A DNA stretch of 64,000 nucleotides, from positions 1 through 64,000 of the forward strand of contig NZ_ABEA03000174.1 in the NCBI RefSeq assembly GCF_000171235.2. The letters run 5' to 3'. Positions within the stretch are counted from its first letter, which is position 1. The number at the start of each line of letters is the position of its first letter. Below the pieces are notes generated by a model. It was not told the DNA's origin and searched no databases. It worked only from the letters and a program-made list of their open reading frames with translations. Source of the DNA: Geminisphaera colitermitum TAV2. Its GTDB lineage: Bacteria > Verrucomicrobiota > Verrucomicrobiia > Opitutales > Opitutaceae. A program made the translations under genes and the position numbers. Positions 8,962 to 18,125 of the stretch are shown one piece after another.

Positions 8962-11900
8962 ATGCCGAAACACAGTCTCCCGTTCGTTGTTTCTCTCGCC
9001 GTTACTTTTACCCTGCTTATTCAGACCCATGCCTCGCCCCTCACGATTCGTGAGTTGGGCGACCGTATTGAGATCGCGGGCGCGCAATATACTGCCGCGT
9101 TTTCCACTGAAGACGGACATCTTCTCATGGTGGCGGGAGGGGATGTTTCCGGGCATTCGTCCACAACGCCGGTGGTGACAGGTGGCGATCTGTGGGAGAT
9201 AGAATTTGCCGACCACACCCGACTTTCCGCCAGTCGTTTTTTGGCGGACGGCGGTGTCTTTTCCCGCTCTGTGGAAAATGTCAGCCCAAAACCCTTGCTG
9301 ACCCTTCGCTATCAGTCGCCGGAACTCGACCTGATTATTCGCGTGCGGTTCGAGCCCGATTGTTTCGAACTCACATCCGAAATCCTCCATGTCTCCCACA
9401 CCGTGGTCCGCCTCTTCCTGCCCGCGCGCCTTGGCTTTCCGTCCGACGACGTCAACCGGGTGATATTCCCCCAAAGTGGATTGCGCTCTTACGGACTCGC
9501 CTTCTCGAAAAAATTCTACGGTCGTCACGATGCTCAAAAAGTATCCAAAAAACCGATTCAAATTGGCGGTGCTCCTTACGAGGAGGTTTTTGGCTCGGCC
9601 CCGCACATACTGCCCAACCTTGCTGATCCTGCCCCCCTGACCGTGTCGGCTGCCGGAACGGCTTGGTTCACGCCGGAGCAGCAGGCGGAGATAGCCCGGA
9701 TGTCACTGCGCATCAACCGGCCATCAAAAAGGAACCAAATTGATTTTTCGCTGATTGACTCGCCCTCCGGCTCCGCGCTTTCCGGCGCCCGCTTCGGTGG
9801 CTCCGGCTACCTCATGAGATTCTCCGGACGCACGGAGGAGCCCGACGCTCCGCGCCTGCGCCAGATCGTGAGTTGGACGATCGAGGCCATGATCCGCAAC
9901 AGTCCCGATACTTTCACAGCCCGCAAAATCGCCGTCATCCATCCCGACCGCGCTCCACGCCTCGGACACTGGAGCGCCATCCCCATCGCGGACTGGCGGC
10001 GTATCCTTGCCGGGATTCCGGGTGTGGCTGAAAATAAAATACAGACCGTGGAGCTTCGCACCGAGGACGAAATCCGCAGCGCGCTTGCCACCGGAACCCC
10101 TTCGCATGATACGGCGGGCCGGTTCGCCCTCGTGCTCAATCCCTATGGATCATGGCTTCCCTTTGGCGACTCCGAGGGATGGCGCGACGCCGTGCGCTCC
10201 ATCAAGAATTACGTCCGCTCCGGAGGCATCTGGTGGGAAACCGGCGGCTACCCTTGGCATTGGGTGTTGGAACCGGAATATTACACGTCGTATCAGTTCG
10301 ATTACCCAGCGGCGGTTTCCGACTTTTTTCACCTCGACAGTCGTAATGGCGCGCTGGCCGTCTTCGGTGTGCAACCAGTGCCGCGCGAACCTTGGAAGAC
10401 CGATTCGATCCTGATCCCCGCCTTCTTTAAGACCGGCGGCTCGCCGGAAGGCGGCTACTTCCAACACGCATGGTTCCAGTGGATCACCGCCGGCGGACGC
10501 GCTTCTTTTCCACCGCTCCGCATTGTGCCCGGTGAAAATGACCGCGCGGCCATTGATCGCTATCGGAAGACGCTCGATTATCCGCTTGCTCTCACCGATA
10601 AGGTTCCATCCGGGAAACTCCAGTCGCTCAAGGAAGCCGTGCTGGTCCGCCTCTGGGCGCCCACCGCCCGCGACCACGAACGCCTCATGGCCCTGCTTCC
10701 CAGAGGTTCCATTGTCCATATCCATGAATACATGCGCGCCGGACGAGACCGCGAACTGCCCGATCATTTCCCCGTCAGGAAAAGTTGGGGGACCAATGCT
10801 GAATTTCGCGCCCTCATTGATCGCGCTCACGCGACGGGGTATCTGTTTTCTCCCTACGTAAACACCACCTTTTGGACGGTGGAGCCTCATGGCGAGACAT
10901 ACCGGAAGGTCGGCAATGCGCCCCTTTTGAAACTCCCCTCAGGCGCGTACAACCTCGAAGCCTACTCGGGACTCAAGGGCTACACCGTCACCCCCTGGCA
11001 TCCCGAAGCCATCAAGGCCAACCGCCGAGTCCGCGACGCCTTCGTGAAGGATTTTCCCGTCGATCTTCTCTTTCAGGACCAGATCGGCGCGCGTGGCTGG
11101 CTCTGGGACATGAATCCTGCCTCGCCCACGCCCACCGCCTATTACACGGGCCTGCATTCGCTCGGGCTGGAAGACTCGCGCCACGTGCCCATCGCGACGG
11201 AAGATGGCAACGACCGCACCGCCGCCTTCGAGACCATGCACTGCGGCCTGTCATGGGGCATGATTCCCTCCGACGGCGAACGCGGGAAAAAACATAACCG
11301 TTATCATTTCCACGAAGGCGACTGGGAATATTATCCGCTTTATGGATACGTCGCCCACGATCAGGCACTCGTCACCCCGCACAATCTTGGCCACTTCACC
11401 GACGACTTCGGGAAGCAATCCGTCGCCATCGCCTTTGGCATCGGCATGAATGCCGGAGCTGACGAGGCGTTTCTCAAAACGCCGTCGAAACGCGCCTGGC
11501 TTTACTGGATTGACGCCGTGCAAAAGACCGTGGCCGTCGGATACGGCGGGGCGAAACTTCTTGATTTTGGCTATCCGCTTTCTCCGACTACCGGCGAGGG
11601 CAACGAAGTCATCGCCGCGCGTTACCCGGATCTGCTGGTGGTCGCCAACACCGGTCCGCGTCCGGTGCCGGTTGCAAGTCTGTCGAAGGGAGCGTTTCCC
11701 GAGTTGAAACCCTTTGCCGCCGCCACCATCGCCGGTCACGGCTTCCTTGCCGTGGGAGAAACCATACGGGCCGGCGTCGTGCAAACCGCCGGAAGCGGCG
11801 GCAGGGAAGCTCCGGTTGGCGTCGCATTGAGCAAACGCGAAAACCGCTGGAGCGGTCGCGTGTATAGCGAGCCGGGCACCCGCGTGGACCTGTCGGCGTT

Positions 11901-12843
11901 TGCGATCACCGGGCACCCCTCGTTTGTCTGGCACGAGGCGATGACGGGAGAGGCGGTGGTCTCGCCACGCGTGGAAAACGGCGTCATCACACTTCCAGAA
12001 ATCGTGCCGCATCCGGTGACGCCGATTCCACCGGAACTGGCCGCGCTCGCACCCGTGGATTGGCGAGGCCGCTCGCGTTCCATCATCGTTCCTCTTTTTG
12101 ACGGCGCGCCAACGGAACATGTTGCCACCATGCCTGCCGCCCGCTGGGTCAACGCCCTGCGCGCCAGCGCGACACTACGGGAAAACGGATTCACCATCGA
12201 AACAATCTCAGAGCCGAGGGAACTTGAGGCGCTCCTGTCCTCGCCCCCGGACAGGCGTCCTTTCGCCATCGTCAATCCCGGTGGCGCGTATTATTATGCG
12301 CCTTCCACGGAAAAAGCGCACGACATGCTCCGCCTGATCAAAGACTATGTGGCTGGCGGCGGCATCTGGTGGGAGGCGGGCGGATATCCGTTCGAATTTT
12401 GCGCCGCGCCCGATGCCAGCGGACAATGGAGTAGGCGGGTGATCGCAGGAGCCGGACCCGCCGTGTTTGGCTTCAATTGCGCCAACGATCTTTACGAGGA
12501 ACCACCCAACCGCGTCCGGGTGACGGAAGAGGGCCGCCGGTGGTTTTCGCCAGAGGTCGCCGCCGAACTGTCCAGCCTCGAAGCAGGTTCCCAGCGCAAC
12601 ATGAAGGGCGTGCCCAACGTCATCCGCCTGCTGACCGGCGGCCCGACCGGGACAGACGGCATCCTCGAGGCCGTGCGCACCGACGGATGGGGCTGGTTGT
12701 GGCGTCTTACCGGGGTGAATACATCCGAAAGGGTTTCCCGCCTCGCCGTGACCGGCGTTCTCGAGCACCTCGCCACTGCTGTCTGGCCGCAGCCCGAACC
12801 GCTGTTTTACAGCCAAATATGGGATGTGGAGGAAATGCGATGA
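8962..12843 (+). CDS. Large secreted glycosidase-like protein with duplicated amidotransferase-like domain
   Basis: The 1293-aa protein has a signal peptide (FVVSLAVTFTLLIQTHAS). Residues about 30-330 are beta-rich. A glycoside-hydrolase-like barrel covers about 520-860 with acidic motifs LFQDQIGARGWLWDMN and PIATEDGNDRTAAFE, resembling DUF6259-type proteins. The motif IKxYVxxGGIWWExGGYP occurs twice, near residues 415 and 1125, each after an (L/V)NPxG strand, so a domain resembling ThuA/class-I amidotransferase folds is duplicated on both sides of the barrel. It overlaps the next gene by ATGA. A secreted or periplasmic polysaccharide role is inferred; the substrate is unknown. Confidence 0.7.
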   Translation: MPKHSLPFVVSLAVTFTLLIQTHASPLTIRELGDRIEIAGAQYTAAFSTEDGHLLMVAGGDVSGHSSTTPVVTGGDLWEIEFADHTRLSASRFLADGGVFSRSVENVSPKPLLTLRYQSPELDLIIRVRFEPDCFELTSEILHVSHTVVRLFLPARLGFPSDDVNRVIFPQSGLRSYGLAFSKKFYGRHDAQKVSKKPIQIGGAPYEEVFGSAPHILPNLADPAPLTVSAAGTAWFTPEQQAEIARMSLRINRPSKRNQIDFSLIDSPSGSALSGARFGGSGYLMRFSGRTEEPDAPRLRQIVSWTIEAMIRNSPDTFTARKIAVIHPDRAPRLGHWSAIPIADWRRILAGIPGVAENKIQTVELRTEDEIRSALATGTPSHDTAGRFALVLNPYGSWLPFGDSEGWRDAVRSIKNYVRSGGIWWETGGYPWHWVLEPEYYTSYQFDYPAAVSDFFHLDSRNGALAVFGVQPVPREPWKTDSILIPAFFKTGGSPEGGYFQHAWFQWITAGGRASFPPLRIVPGENDRAAIDRYRKTLDYPLALTDKVPSGKLQSLKEAVLVRLWAPTARDHERLMALLPRGSIVHIHEYMRAGRDRELPDHFPVRKSWGTNAEFRALIDRAHATGYLFSPYVNTTFWTVEPHGETYRKVGNAPLLKLPSGAYNLEAYSGLKGYTVTPWHPEAIKANRRVRDAFVKDFPVDLLFQDQIGARGWLWDMNPASPTPTAYYTGLHSLGLEDSRHVPIATEDGNDRTAAFETMHCGLSWGMIPSDGERGKKHNRYHFHEGDWEYYPLYGYVAHDQALVTPHNLGHFTDDFGKQSVAIAFGIGMNAGADEAFLKTPSKRAWLYWIDAVQKTVAVGYGGAKLLDFGYPLSPTTGEGNEVIAARYPDLLVVANTGPRPVPVASLSKGAFPELKPFAAATIAGHGFLAVGETIRAGVVQTAGSGGREAPVGVALSKRENRWSGRVYSEPGTRVDLSAFAITGHPSFVWHEAMTGEAVVSPRVENGVITLPEIVPHPVTPIPPELAALAPVDWRGRSRSIIVPLFDGAPTEHVATMPAARWVNALRASATLRENGFTIETISEPRELEALLSSPPDRRPFAIVNPGGAYYYAPSTEKAHDMLRLIKDYVAGGGIWWEAGGYPFEFCAAPDASGQWSRRVIAGAGPAVFGFNCANDLYEEPPNRVRVTEEGRRWFSPEVAAELSSLEAGSQRNMKGVPNVIRLLTGGPTGTDGILEAVRTDGWGWLWRLTGVNTSERVSRLAVTGVLEHLATAVWPQPEPLFYSQIWDVEEMR

Positions 12844-13841
12844 AGGCGGCGGGCCTGAGTCTGTTGTTTGCAGGAGCTGTCTGCGCGTTGTGGACTGCTC
12901 ACGAAACAGGGGCAAAGGAGGCGATCTTCTCCACCGAAGCTGCATCCGTTCGCCTCTCGCCCAGGCAGGGCCGCATCACCGCATGGCGCGCGGTAGGGAA
13001 AAACGCCCCCAATCTGATCTGGATGCGGGACGAAAATCCGCAAACGCCCCCGCCTCCCGTCTGGTCCGGATACGACAACCGGGGGGGCGACAAGCTCTGG
13101 CCTCTGCCCGAGAAACTGCGCCCTTTCGCCCACGACAGTTTCATTCCCGAGCCGGAAATCGACGGCCCGGCCTGGACGCTTGAGCGTGTGTCGAAACGCG
13201 AAGGCATCCTCACCAGTCCCCGTTCAAAAATTCCCGGCGTGGAAATATCCCGCCGCGTCACGCTGGACGAGAACCGTCCCCTGCTCACCCTGCGCAACAT
13301 CATCACCCGCGTTTCACCATCACCGTTTCCCGTGCACGCGTGGAGTGTCACCCAGGTGCGGCTCCCCCGGTATTTTGTAATGGAAAGCCGGGCCGACCTG
13401 TTTCCCGGCATCCGCCGCTACTACCGTTATCGTGGCACGGAGTCCGTTTCCTCCATCGACGAGTCACCCTCTGCCATCAGGCTCGGACCCGGGAAAACGG
13501 ACTTCGACAAGGTGTATTCAATCGGTCGCTACATCGCCGCCGTTCACGACGACGTGGCATTTCTCCAATGGACAAGCCCGGCTCCTTCCGGAAACGAAAC
13601 CTACAGCGAAGGGGCAAATCTTCAGGTTTACTACAATCCCGTCTACGCGGAGGTGGAGATCGCATCACCGCTTGGCGCGCCGCGCGTCGGGGAACACGTT
13701 GCCAACATCGTTCACTGGATGCTCATCCCTCTCGCCCGCGGTGAAGCGGACGACTGGCCGGGCGTCGTCCGCAAAATCGAGGCGTTGCTTGATGCATTTC
13801 CCGAGGCCCCATTCGCTCCGTCCAATCCACTTTTGCCATGA
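12840..13841 (+). CDS. Secreted hypothetical protein, beta-rich (possible DUF4380-like)
   Basis: The 333-aa protein starts at an ATG overlapping the previous stop (ATGA). It has a signal peptide (LSLLFAGAVCALWTAHETGA) and a body with SVRLSPRQGRITAWR, WSGYDNRGGDKLWPLPE and the repeated beta pattern of galactose-mutarotase-like or DUF4380 proteins. Catalytic residues could not be assigned. Tight coupling to the 1293-aa protein upstream and the anchor-less paralogue downstream suggests one secreted functional unit. Confidence 0.65.
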   Translation: MKAAGLSLLFAGAVCALWTAHETGAKEAIFSTEAASVRLSPRQGRITAWRAVGKNAPNLIWMRDENPQTPPPPVWSGYDNRGGDKLWPLPEKLRPFAHDSFIPEPEIDGPAWTLERVSKREGILTSPRSKIPGVEISRRVTLDENRPLLTLRNIITRVSPSPFPVHAWSVTQVRLPRYFVMESRADLFPGIRRYYRYRGTESVSSIDESPSAIRLGPGKTDFDKVYSIGRYIAAVHDDVAFLQWTSPAPSGNETYSEGANLQVYYNPVYAEVEIASPLGAPRVGEHVANIVHWMLIPLARGEADDWPGVVRKIEALLDAFPEAPFAPSNPLLP

Positions 13842-14557
13842 ACAAAAAATCTGACACATCCCGTCATTCCCACGCATTTCGCGCCGCCGCGGCCCTGGTA
13901 GTCGCTGCGACTGCAATTCCCGTCATTCCACCACCATCCGCATTATTTGCGGCGGATGCTCCCGAATCGTCGTCATCCACCGCGATCTTCGAGATCGGCC
14001 GTTTCGACAACAGCGGTGCCGAGTTCGAGCAGGAAGGCGGCGCCCGCAACACTCCTCAATTTTATGTCCATGCCGGCGACTACACCAAACTTCAGGGGAA
14101 ATCAGGATACAATGCCGGATTTGGTCCCGGTTATGGGGCCGTTGCCAAAAATCCCGAGCCACTCGTGAACAATGAATCGGCAACGGAAGGTTTTCCGCGC
14201 TCACTCAACGGAGCCGATGTCGCCAGGCGGCGAGCAGTGGATATCTTTTTCCAGCTTACGCCCGCGCAGTCTGACACCATGGAGTTGATTTTCGAAACCG
14301 CCTTCATTGCCCTTGGGCGTGGCAGCATGCACAACATTGAATTTTACTTGAATGGAGTGCGCTTTGGAACGTTGGAGAACGTTACGCAACCGACTCCGGT
14401 GAAGCTTGTGCTCAGGTCGGGAACCGGACTCGAGTTTCGGAAAGGCGGCAACGTTCTCAGTCTCGTGAAAACAGCCCCATTGTCTCCCGTGAGCGACCAG
14501 CCTTGGATTGGTATCGATGCGGTGAAGTTGAGTGTGGGAAAAGCCAGCCAAGAATGA
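13838..14557 (+). CDS. Exported paralogue of the PEP-CTERM protein, without an anchor
   Basis: The 239-aa protein starts at an ATG overlapping the previous stop (ATGA). A long N-terminal signal region (to about residue 40) precedes STAIFEIGRFDNSGAEFEQE, which aligns with the body of the 6433-7212 product through to QPWIGIDAVKLSVG. It then ends: the Pro-Glu motif, membrane span and basic tail of its paralogue are absent. It should be a released or periplasmic version of the same fold. Ligand unknown. This gene closes the plus-strand cluster. Confidence 0.75.
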   Translation: MNKKSDTSRHSHAFRAAAALVVAATAIPVIPPPSALFAADAPESSSSTAIFEIGRFDNSGAEFEQEGGARNTPQFYVHAGDYTKLQGKSGYNAGFGPGYGAVAKNPEPLVNNESATEGFPRSLNGADVARRRAVDIFFQLTPAQSDTMELIFETAFIALGRGSMHNIEFYLNGVRFGTLENVTQPTPVKLVLRSGTGLEFRKGGNVLSLVKTAPLSPVSDQPWIGIDAVKLSVGKASQE

Positions 14558-14584
14558 TGCTTTTATCCATTGGAGGAGAGAATA

Positions 14585-14651
14585 CCTCGGGGCTTGCTCC
14601 GAGGATGAATCTCCCCCGCTGATTCCAGATGCCCCGGAGCTTGCTCCGGGG
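14585..14651. terminator. Two hairpins after the cluster
   Basis: The first hairpin pairs CCTCGG with CCGAGG (14585-14604). The second pairs CCCCGGAG with CTCCGGGG around the loop CTTG (14632-14651). Both have the related core GGxGCTTGCTCC. Neither has a U-run, so they may be transcript-end structures between convergent genes or REP-like units. Confidence 0.45.
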
Positions 14652-14751
14652 AGTTTACTTCATGAGATTAGCAGCGCCAGACTGCCAGTTTTGTAAAAAA
14701 TTAGTCGTCTTGGACTTCCGAATAGAACGGCACTGTAAGGGACAAAATGGG

Positions 14752-16026
14752 TCAGGCATTCTGGCCGTCATGCAGGCGGGTCCGGTGCTGGCCGGGGGAT
14801 TCGCCAGTGTGGCGCTTGAAGGCGCGGGCAAAGGTGAAGGCGTCGGCGTAACCGACGAGAGTGGAGATTTGCTCGAGCTTGTAGTCGGTGCGGGCCAGCA
14901 GGTCGCTGGCGTGTTGCATGTGAGCGTCGCGAATTAACGTTCCGGGAGATTTTTTGAAGAGACGTTGCGTAAGGCGGTGCAGGTGCGCGATGGAGCATCC
15001 TGCCTGATCTGCGAGTTCATCCACGGTCCAGGGGCGGGAGGCGTTTTCATGCAGTTTCTTGATCGCCTGATGTACACGGCGGTGTTCGTCGGTCGTGGCT
15101 TGCGGGGTCGCGCCAAGTGCGGCGAGGTGACGGCGGATCATCTGGCCAAGCAGGCTGGCGAGCGGGGTCAGCGCAATGGCGGAATCGGCAAAGGCACCGT
15201 CGGCTTCACGGCTATACTGGCTCATGTATGCGTGCAGCATGTCGGGCGCGGGGGCGCGGCCATCAAGGGCGCGGGGAAGGCTGGCGAGTTCGGGGAATTG
15301 CGCAGGCGACAAGTGAAACCAAAGCAGCCGTGTGTGTATTTTATCCTCGGATACTGGGTGATAATGGAAAGGGGATTTGGCCGGAAGGAGGACGGCATGG
15401 CCGGCATGCACGGTTTGTTCGGCGGTGTCGGTGCTCACGTAAAGTGAGCCGTGGAGGACAAGAGCAAGCACCGGACTGGGAGTGTCGCGGCGGCGAACTT
15501 CGTAGGGGGTGATGACGTTGCTGAGCCCGGCTTGTTGAATGCCGGTGGCGCTGAGATCGGTGGGACGAGGCGCAGCGGACGCAGGGCCGGACTGGGTTTG
15601 AGAGTAAAGGAGTGTTTCTTCGCAGGCGTCGGGGACGACGATGCGGGCGATTTCAATGCCGTTGCGATATTCGTAGTAGGTGGCGCGTTGGCGGGCGGAG
15701 TCAGAAATGAGTGTAATGGTGTTTTCGAAACGGCGTCCGTGCTCGGCGGCCATCAGGGGAAGTACGGTGCGCTGGAGAGCACGTGGTGTGCTGGCGGCGT
15801 CTTCGAGAAAAAGCAGCCCGCCGTTGTCGCGGGTGGAGGCAGGCAGCGTCGGGAGTTCGGCAAAACGTGTCGCAGGGGCGATGAGGAGACGTTGCTGGTT
15901 GGTGGCGAGCGCGGCGTGACGGGCAAGGTCGGGCGCGGCTAGTCGAGGCACGAGAACGTCATGCCCGGCGGCGCGGAAGGCTTCGGTGGACTCCGATGGA
16001 ACGGTGGGGTGGAGGAGGAGTTTCAT
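14752..16026 (-). CDS. AraC-family regulator with unusual N-terminal domain
   Basis: The 424-aa protein has an uncharacterised N-terminal domain of about 160 residues, beginning MKLLLHPTVPSESTEAFRAAGH, then a cupin-like sensor (about 175-260) containing VHAGHAVLLPAKSPFHYHP. The C-terminal AraC/XylS domain (about 325-420) has two helix-turn-helix motifs: TVDELADQAGCSIAHLHRL and ISTLVGYADAFTFARAFKRH. The N-terminal extension is uncommon in AraC proteins of this size. It probably responds to a sugar and may control the convergent secreted-enzyme cluster or the GH2 gene 29 bp upstream on its own strand. Confidence 0.85.
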   Translation of the reverse strand: MKLLLHPTVPSESTEAFRAAGHDVLVPRLAAPDLARHAALATNQQRLLIAPATRFAELPTLPASTRDNGGLLFLEDAASTPRALQRTVLPLMAAEHGRRFENTITLISDSARQRATYYEYRNGIEIARIVVPDACEETLLYSQTQSGPASAAPRPTDLSATGIQQAGLSNVITPYEVRRRDTPSPVLALVLHGSLYVSTDTAEQTVHAGHAVLLPAKSPFHYHPVSEDKIHTRLLWFHLSPAQFPELASLPRALDGRAPAPDMLHAYMSQYSREADGAFADSAIALTPLASLLGQMIRRHLAALGATPQATTDEHRRVHQAIKKLHENASRPWTVDELADQAGCSIAHLHRLTQRLFKKSPGTLIRDAHMQHASDLLARTDYKLEQISTLVGYADAFTFARAFKRHTGESPGQHRTRLHDGQNA

Positions 16027-16055
16027 GACGGATGTAAGAGAGGGGAGGGCGGAGG

Positions 16056-18065
16056 TTAAACGAGTGCGGGTTCGCGGCTGGAAGCAGGCGTTGGCGCGGG
16101 TGCGGATTGTTCGATGGCGGCGGGGTGGAGTTGCGCGGAGCGGAGGCGGACGAGGTCGAACTTGGGGGTGCGGTCAAAACGATAGATGCCGTTCTGCTCT
16201 TGAAAGACATCGGTGAGTTGTGTGTAGCAGTAGCCAAACATGCGGGGGTTTTCGAGGAGCACGCGGCAGAGTTCAGCAAAGCGTTCGTAGAATTCTTCTT
16301 CGCTGGCGGGGCATTTGCCGTAGCCCCAGGAGGTGTCGCTGTGAGAGGCGGCGGGGTTCCACCAGATGCCGCCAAATTCGCTGATAAAAAACGGCTGCCC
16401 GACGTAAGGCGTGGAAATGGGGCGTCCGGGCTGGGGACCGGGTTCGCGGTTGAGGAAGGGCGCGCCGTTGGCAAGGCCAACGTGGTTGGCGGCGAATTTT
16501 TGCGGGTCCTGTTCGTAGTCGTGACTGTCGTAGATGTCGGTCTCAAGGACGCGGTGCGAGTAGCCGGAGGCGTCGATCACGGGACGGGTGCGGTCGGCGA
16601 GTTTGGTGGCGAGGAACATGCCGCGCGTAACGTCATCCAGATTTTGGATACGGTCGGTGACAGCCTGCCAGGTTTCGTTGAGCGGACACCAGCCGATGAT
16701 GCTGGGGTGCGAGTAATCGCGTTCGATGGCTTCGAGCCATTGGGTGATGTAGGTGGCGTCGGGTTGCTGGTTCTGGCCGCTGGGTCCGTTGCGATTGCAA
16801 CCCCAGTCGGGAAACTCGCCCCAGACAAGATAGCCGAGGCGGTCGGCGTGGTAGAGAAAGCGTTCCTCGAAAACTTTTTGGTGGAGACGCGCGCCGTTGA
16901 AGCCGGCAGCGAGGGAGAGTTCGATGTCGCGGACGAGCGCGGCGTCATCAGGCGCGGTGAGGAGTCCGTCGGGATAAAATCCCTGGTCGAGCACGAGGCG
17001 CTGGAAAACGCGGCGTCCATTGAGGAGCACGGCGTGGCCTTCGATGGAGATGCTGCGCAGGCCGGCGTAGGTTTGCGCGTGGTCGAGGATGCGAAGGAAC
17101 GGGGGGGGGGGGGGGGAGGGGAGGAATCCTTCTACGGCGGTGTCGAGGAGTTCGATATCGATGTTGTAGAGATGCGGATCGTCGGGAGACCAGAGGCGGC
17201 GTCGGGCGGGCGGTATCGGAATTTCGATACGAGAGCCAAAACTGTTTTCAACGGGTGCGGTGATGTTACTGATGACTCCGTGGTCGGCGTCGGAGAGCCG
17301 GACGCGGAGTTGCAGGCCGGGATGCCAGGGACCGCTGAGATTTTGTTCGAGGATGATTGAGCCGCGGGCGAGGTCGGGGGTGAGGCGGGGGCGCTGGAGC
17401 GCGGTGGTGGGGACGGGTTCGAGCCACACGGTTTGCCAGATGCCTGTAGTGCGCGTGTAATGACAGCGGCGGTTGGCGTAGGCTTCGCTTTGCTTTCCGC
17501 GGGGCTGCACGCCGCGGTGCGGGTCGCGGGCGCGGACGACGATTTCGATTTCGCGTCCGGGCCGCGCATCGGGAGCGGGCTGCGGGATGAAGGTGGTGTT
17601 GTCAGCGGGGGCGGTGGAGCGCGTGAGGTCGCAGGTGAAGGGGGTGAAACCGCCGCGGTGACGTCCGACTTCGACTCCATTGACCCACACGGTGGCGTCG
17701 TAATCGACGGCCTGAAAATGAAGCAGGATGCGAGGATGCGTGAGAGCGTCGTTGCCGGCGGGAGCGACGGCGGCCCAGTCGGCAGGGATCGTGACACGGC
17801 GGCGATACCAGACGGCATTCATGAAATCGGTGTTGCCGACGCCGGAGAGCGTGGATTCGGGGCAGAAGGGGACGGTGATTTTTTGAGCGAGCGGACGGTC
17901 GAGCAGGCCGCGTTCGAGGCCGCTATCGCCGGAGTCGATTTCGAATTCCCATTCGCCGTTGAGGCAAAGCCAGCGGGGGCGCGTGAATTGGGGACGCGGG
18001 TATTCGGGGCGAGGATACGAGGGAATGCCGGTGTCGGCTTGGCGGGTGTTGGGTGCGGAGATCAC
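16056..18065 (-). CDS. Glycoside hydrolase family 2 protein (beta-galactosidase/glucuronidase type)
   Basis: The 669-aa protein has the GH2 layout: sugar-binding domain (about 40-210, WLCLNGEWEFEID and FQAVDYDATVWVNGVEVG), immunoglobulin-like domain, then a TIM barrel with the acid/base motif WCPLNE and the nucleophile in FFISEFGG. There is no signal peptide, so it is probably cytoplasmic and acts on imported oligosaccharides. Sixteen G residues at 17101-17116 followed by AGGGG sit inside the coding sequence, encoding a run of Pro between the Ig-like domain and the barrel; slippage there would inactivate the gene. It is divergent from the AraC gene at 18126. Confidence 0.9.
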   Translation of the reverse strand: MISAPNTRQADTGIPSYPRPEYPRPQFTRPRWLCLNGEWEFEIDSGDSGLERGLLDRPLAQKITVPFCPESTLSGVGNTDFMNAVWYRRRVTIPADWAAVAPAGNDALTHPRILLHFQAVDYDATVWVNGVEVGRHRGGFTPFTCDLTRSTAPADNTTFIPQPAPDARPGREIEIVVRARDPHRGVQPRGKQSEAYANRRCHYTRTTGIWQTVWLEPVPTTALQRPRLTPDLARGSIILEQNLSGPWHPGLQLRVRLSDADHGVISNITAPVENSFGSRIEIPIPPARRRLWSPDDPHLYNIDIELLDTAVEGFLPSPPPPPFLRILDHAQTYAGLRSISIEGHAVLLNGRRVFQRLVLDQGFYPDGLLTAPDDAALVRDIELSLAAGFNGARLHQKVFEERFLYHADRLGYLVWGEFPDWGCNRNGPSGQNQQPDATYITQWLEAIERDYSHPSIIGWCPLNETWQAVTDRIQNLDDVTRGMFLATKLADRTRPVIDASGYSHRVLETDIYDSHDYEQDPQKFAANHVGLANGAPFLNREPGPQPGRPISTPYVGQPFFISEFGGIWWNPAASHSDTSWGYGKCPASEEEFYERFAELCRVLLENPRMFGYCYTQLTDVFQEQNGIYRFDRTPKFDLVRLRSAQLHPAAIEQSAPAPTPASSREPALV
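17101..17121. repeat. Poly-G tract inside the GH2 gene
   Basis: Sixteen consecutive G, one A, then four G on the plus strand. The frame as written is intact. It is the longest of about fourteen such tracts in the window and is a candidate slippage site. Confidence 0.8.
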
Positions 18066-18125
18066 GGGAGTTAGGACGATATTTGTGTTTTCAACAGATC
18101 ATATCCTTGTTTCCCTAGATGCAGA

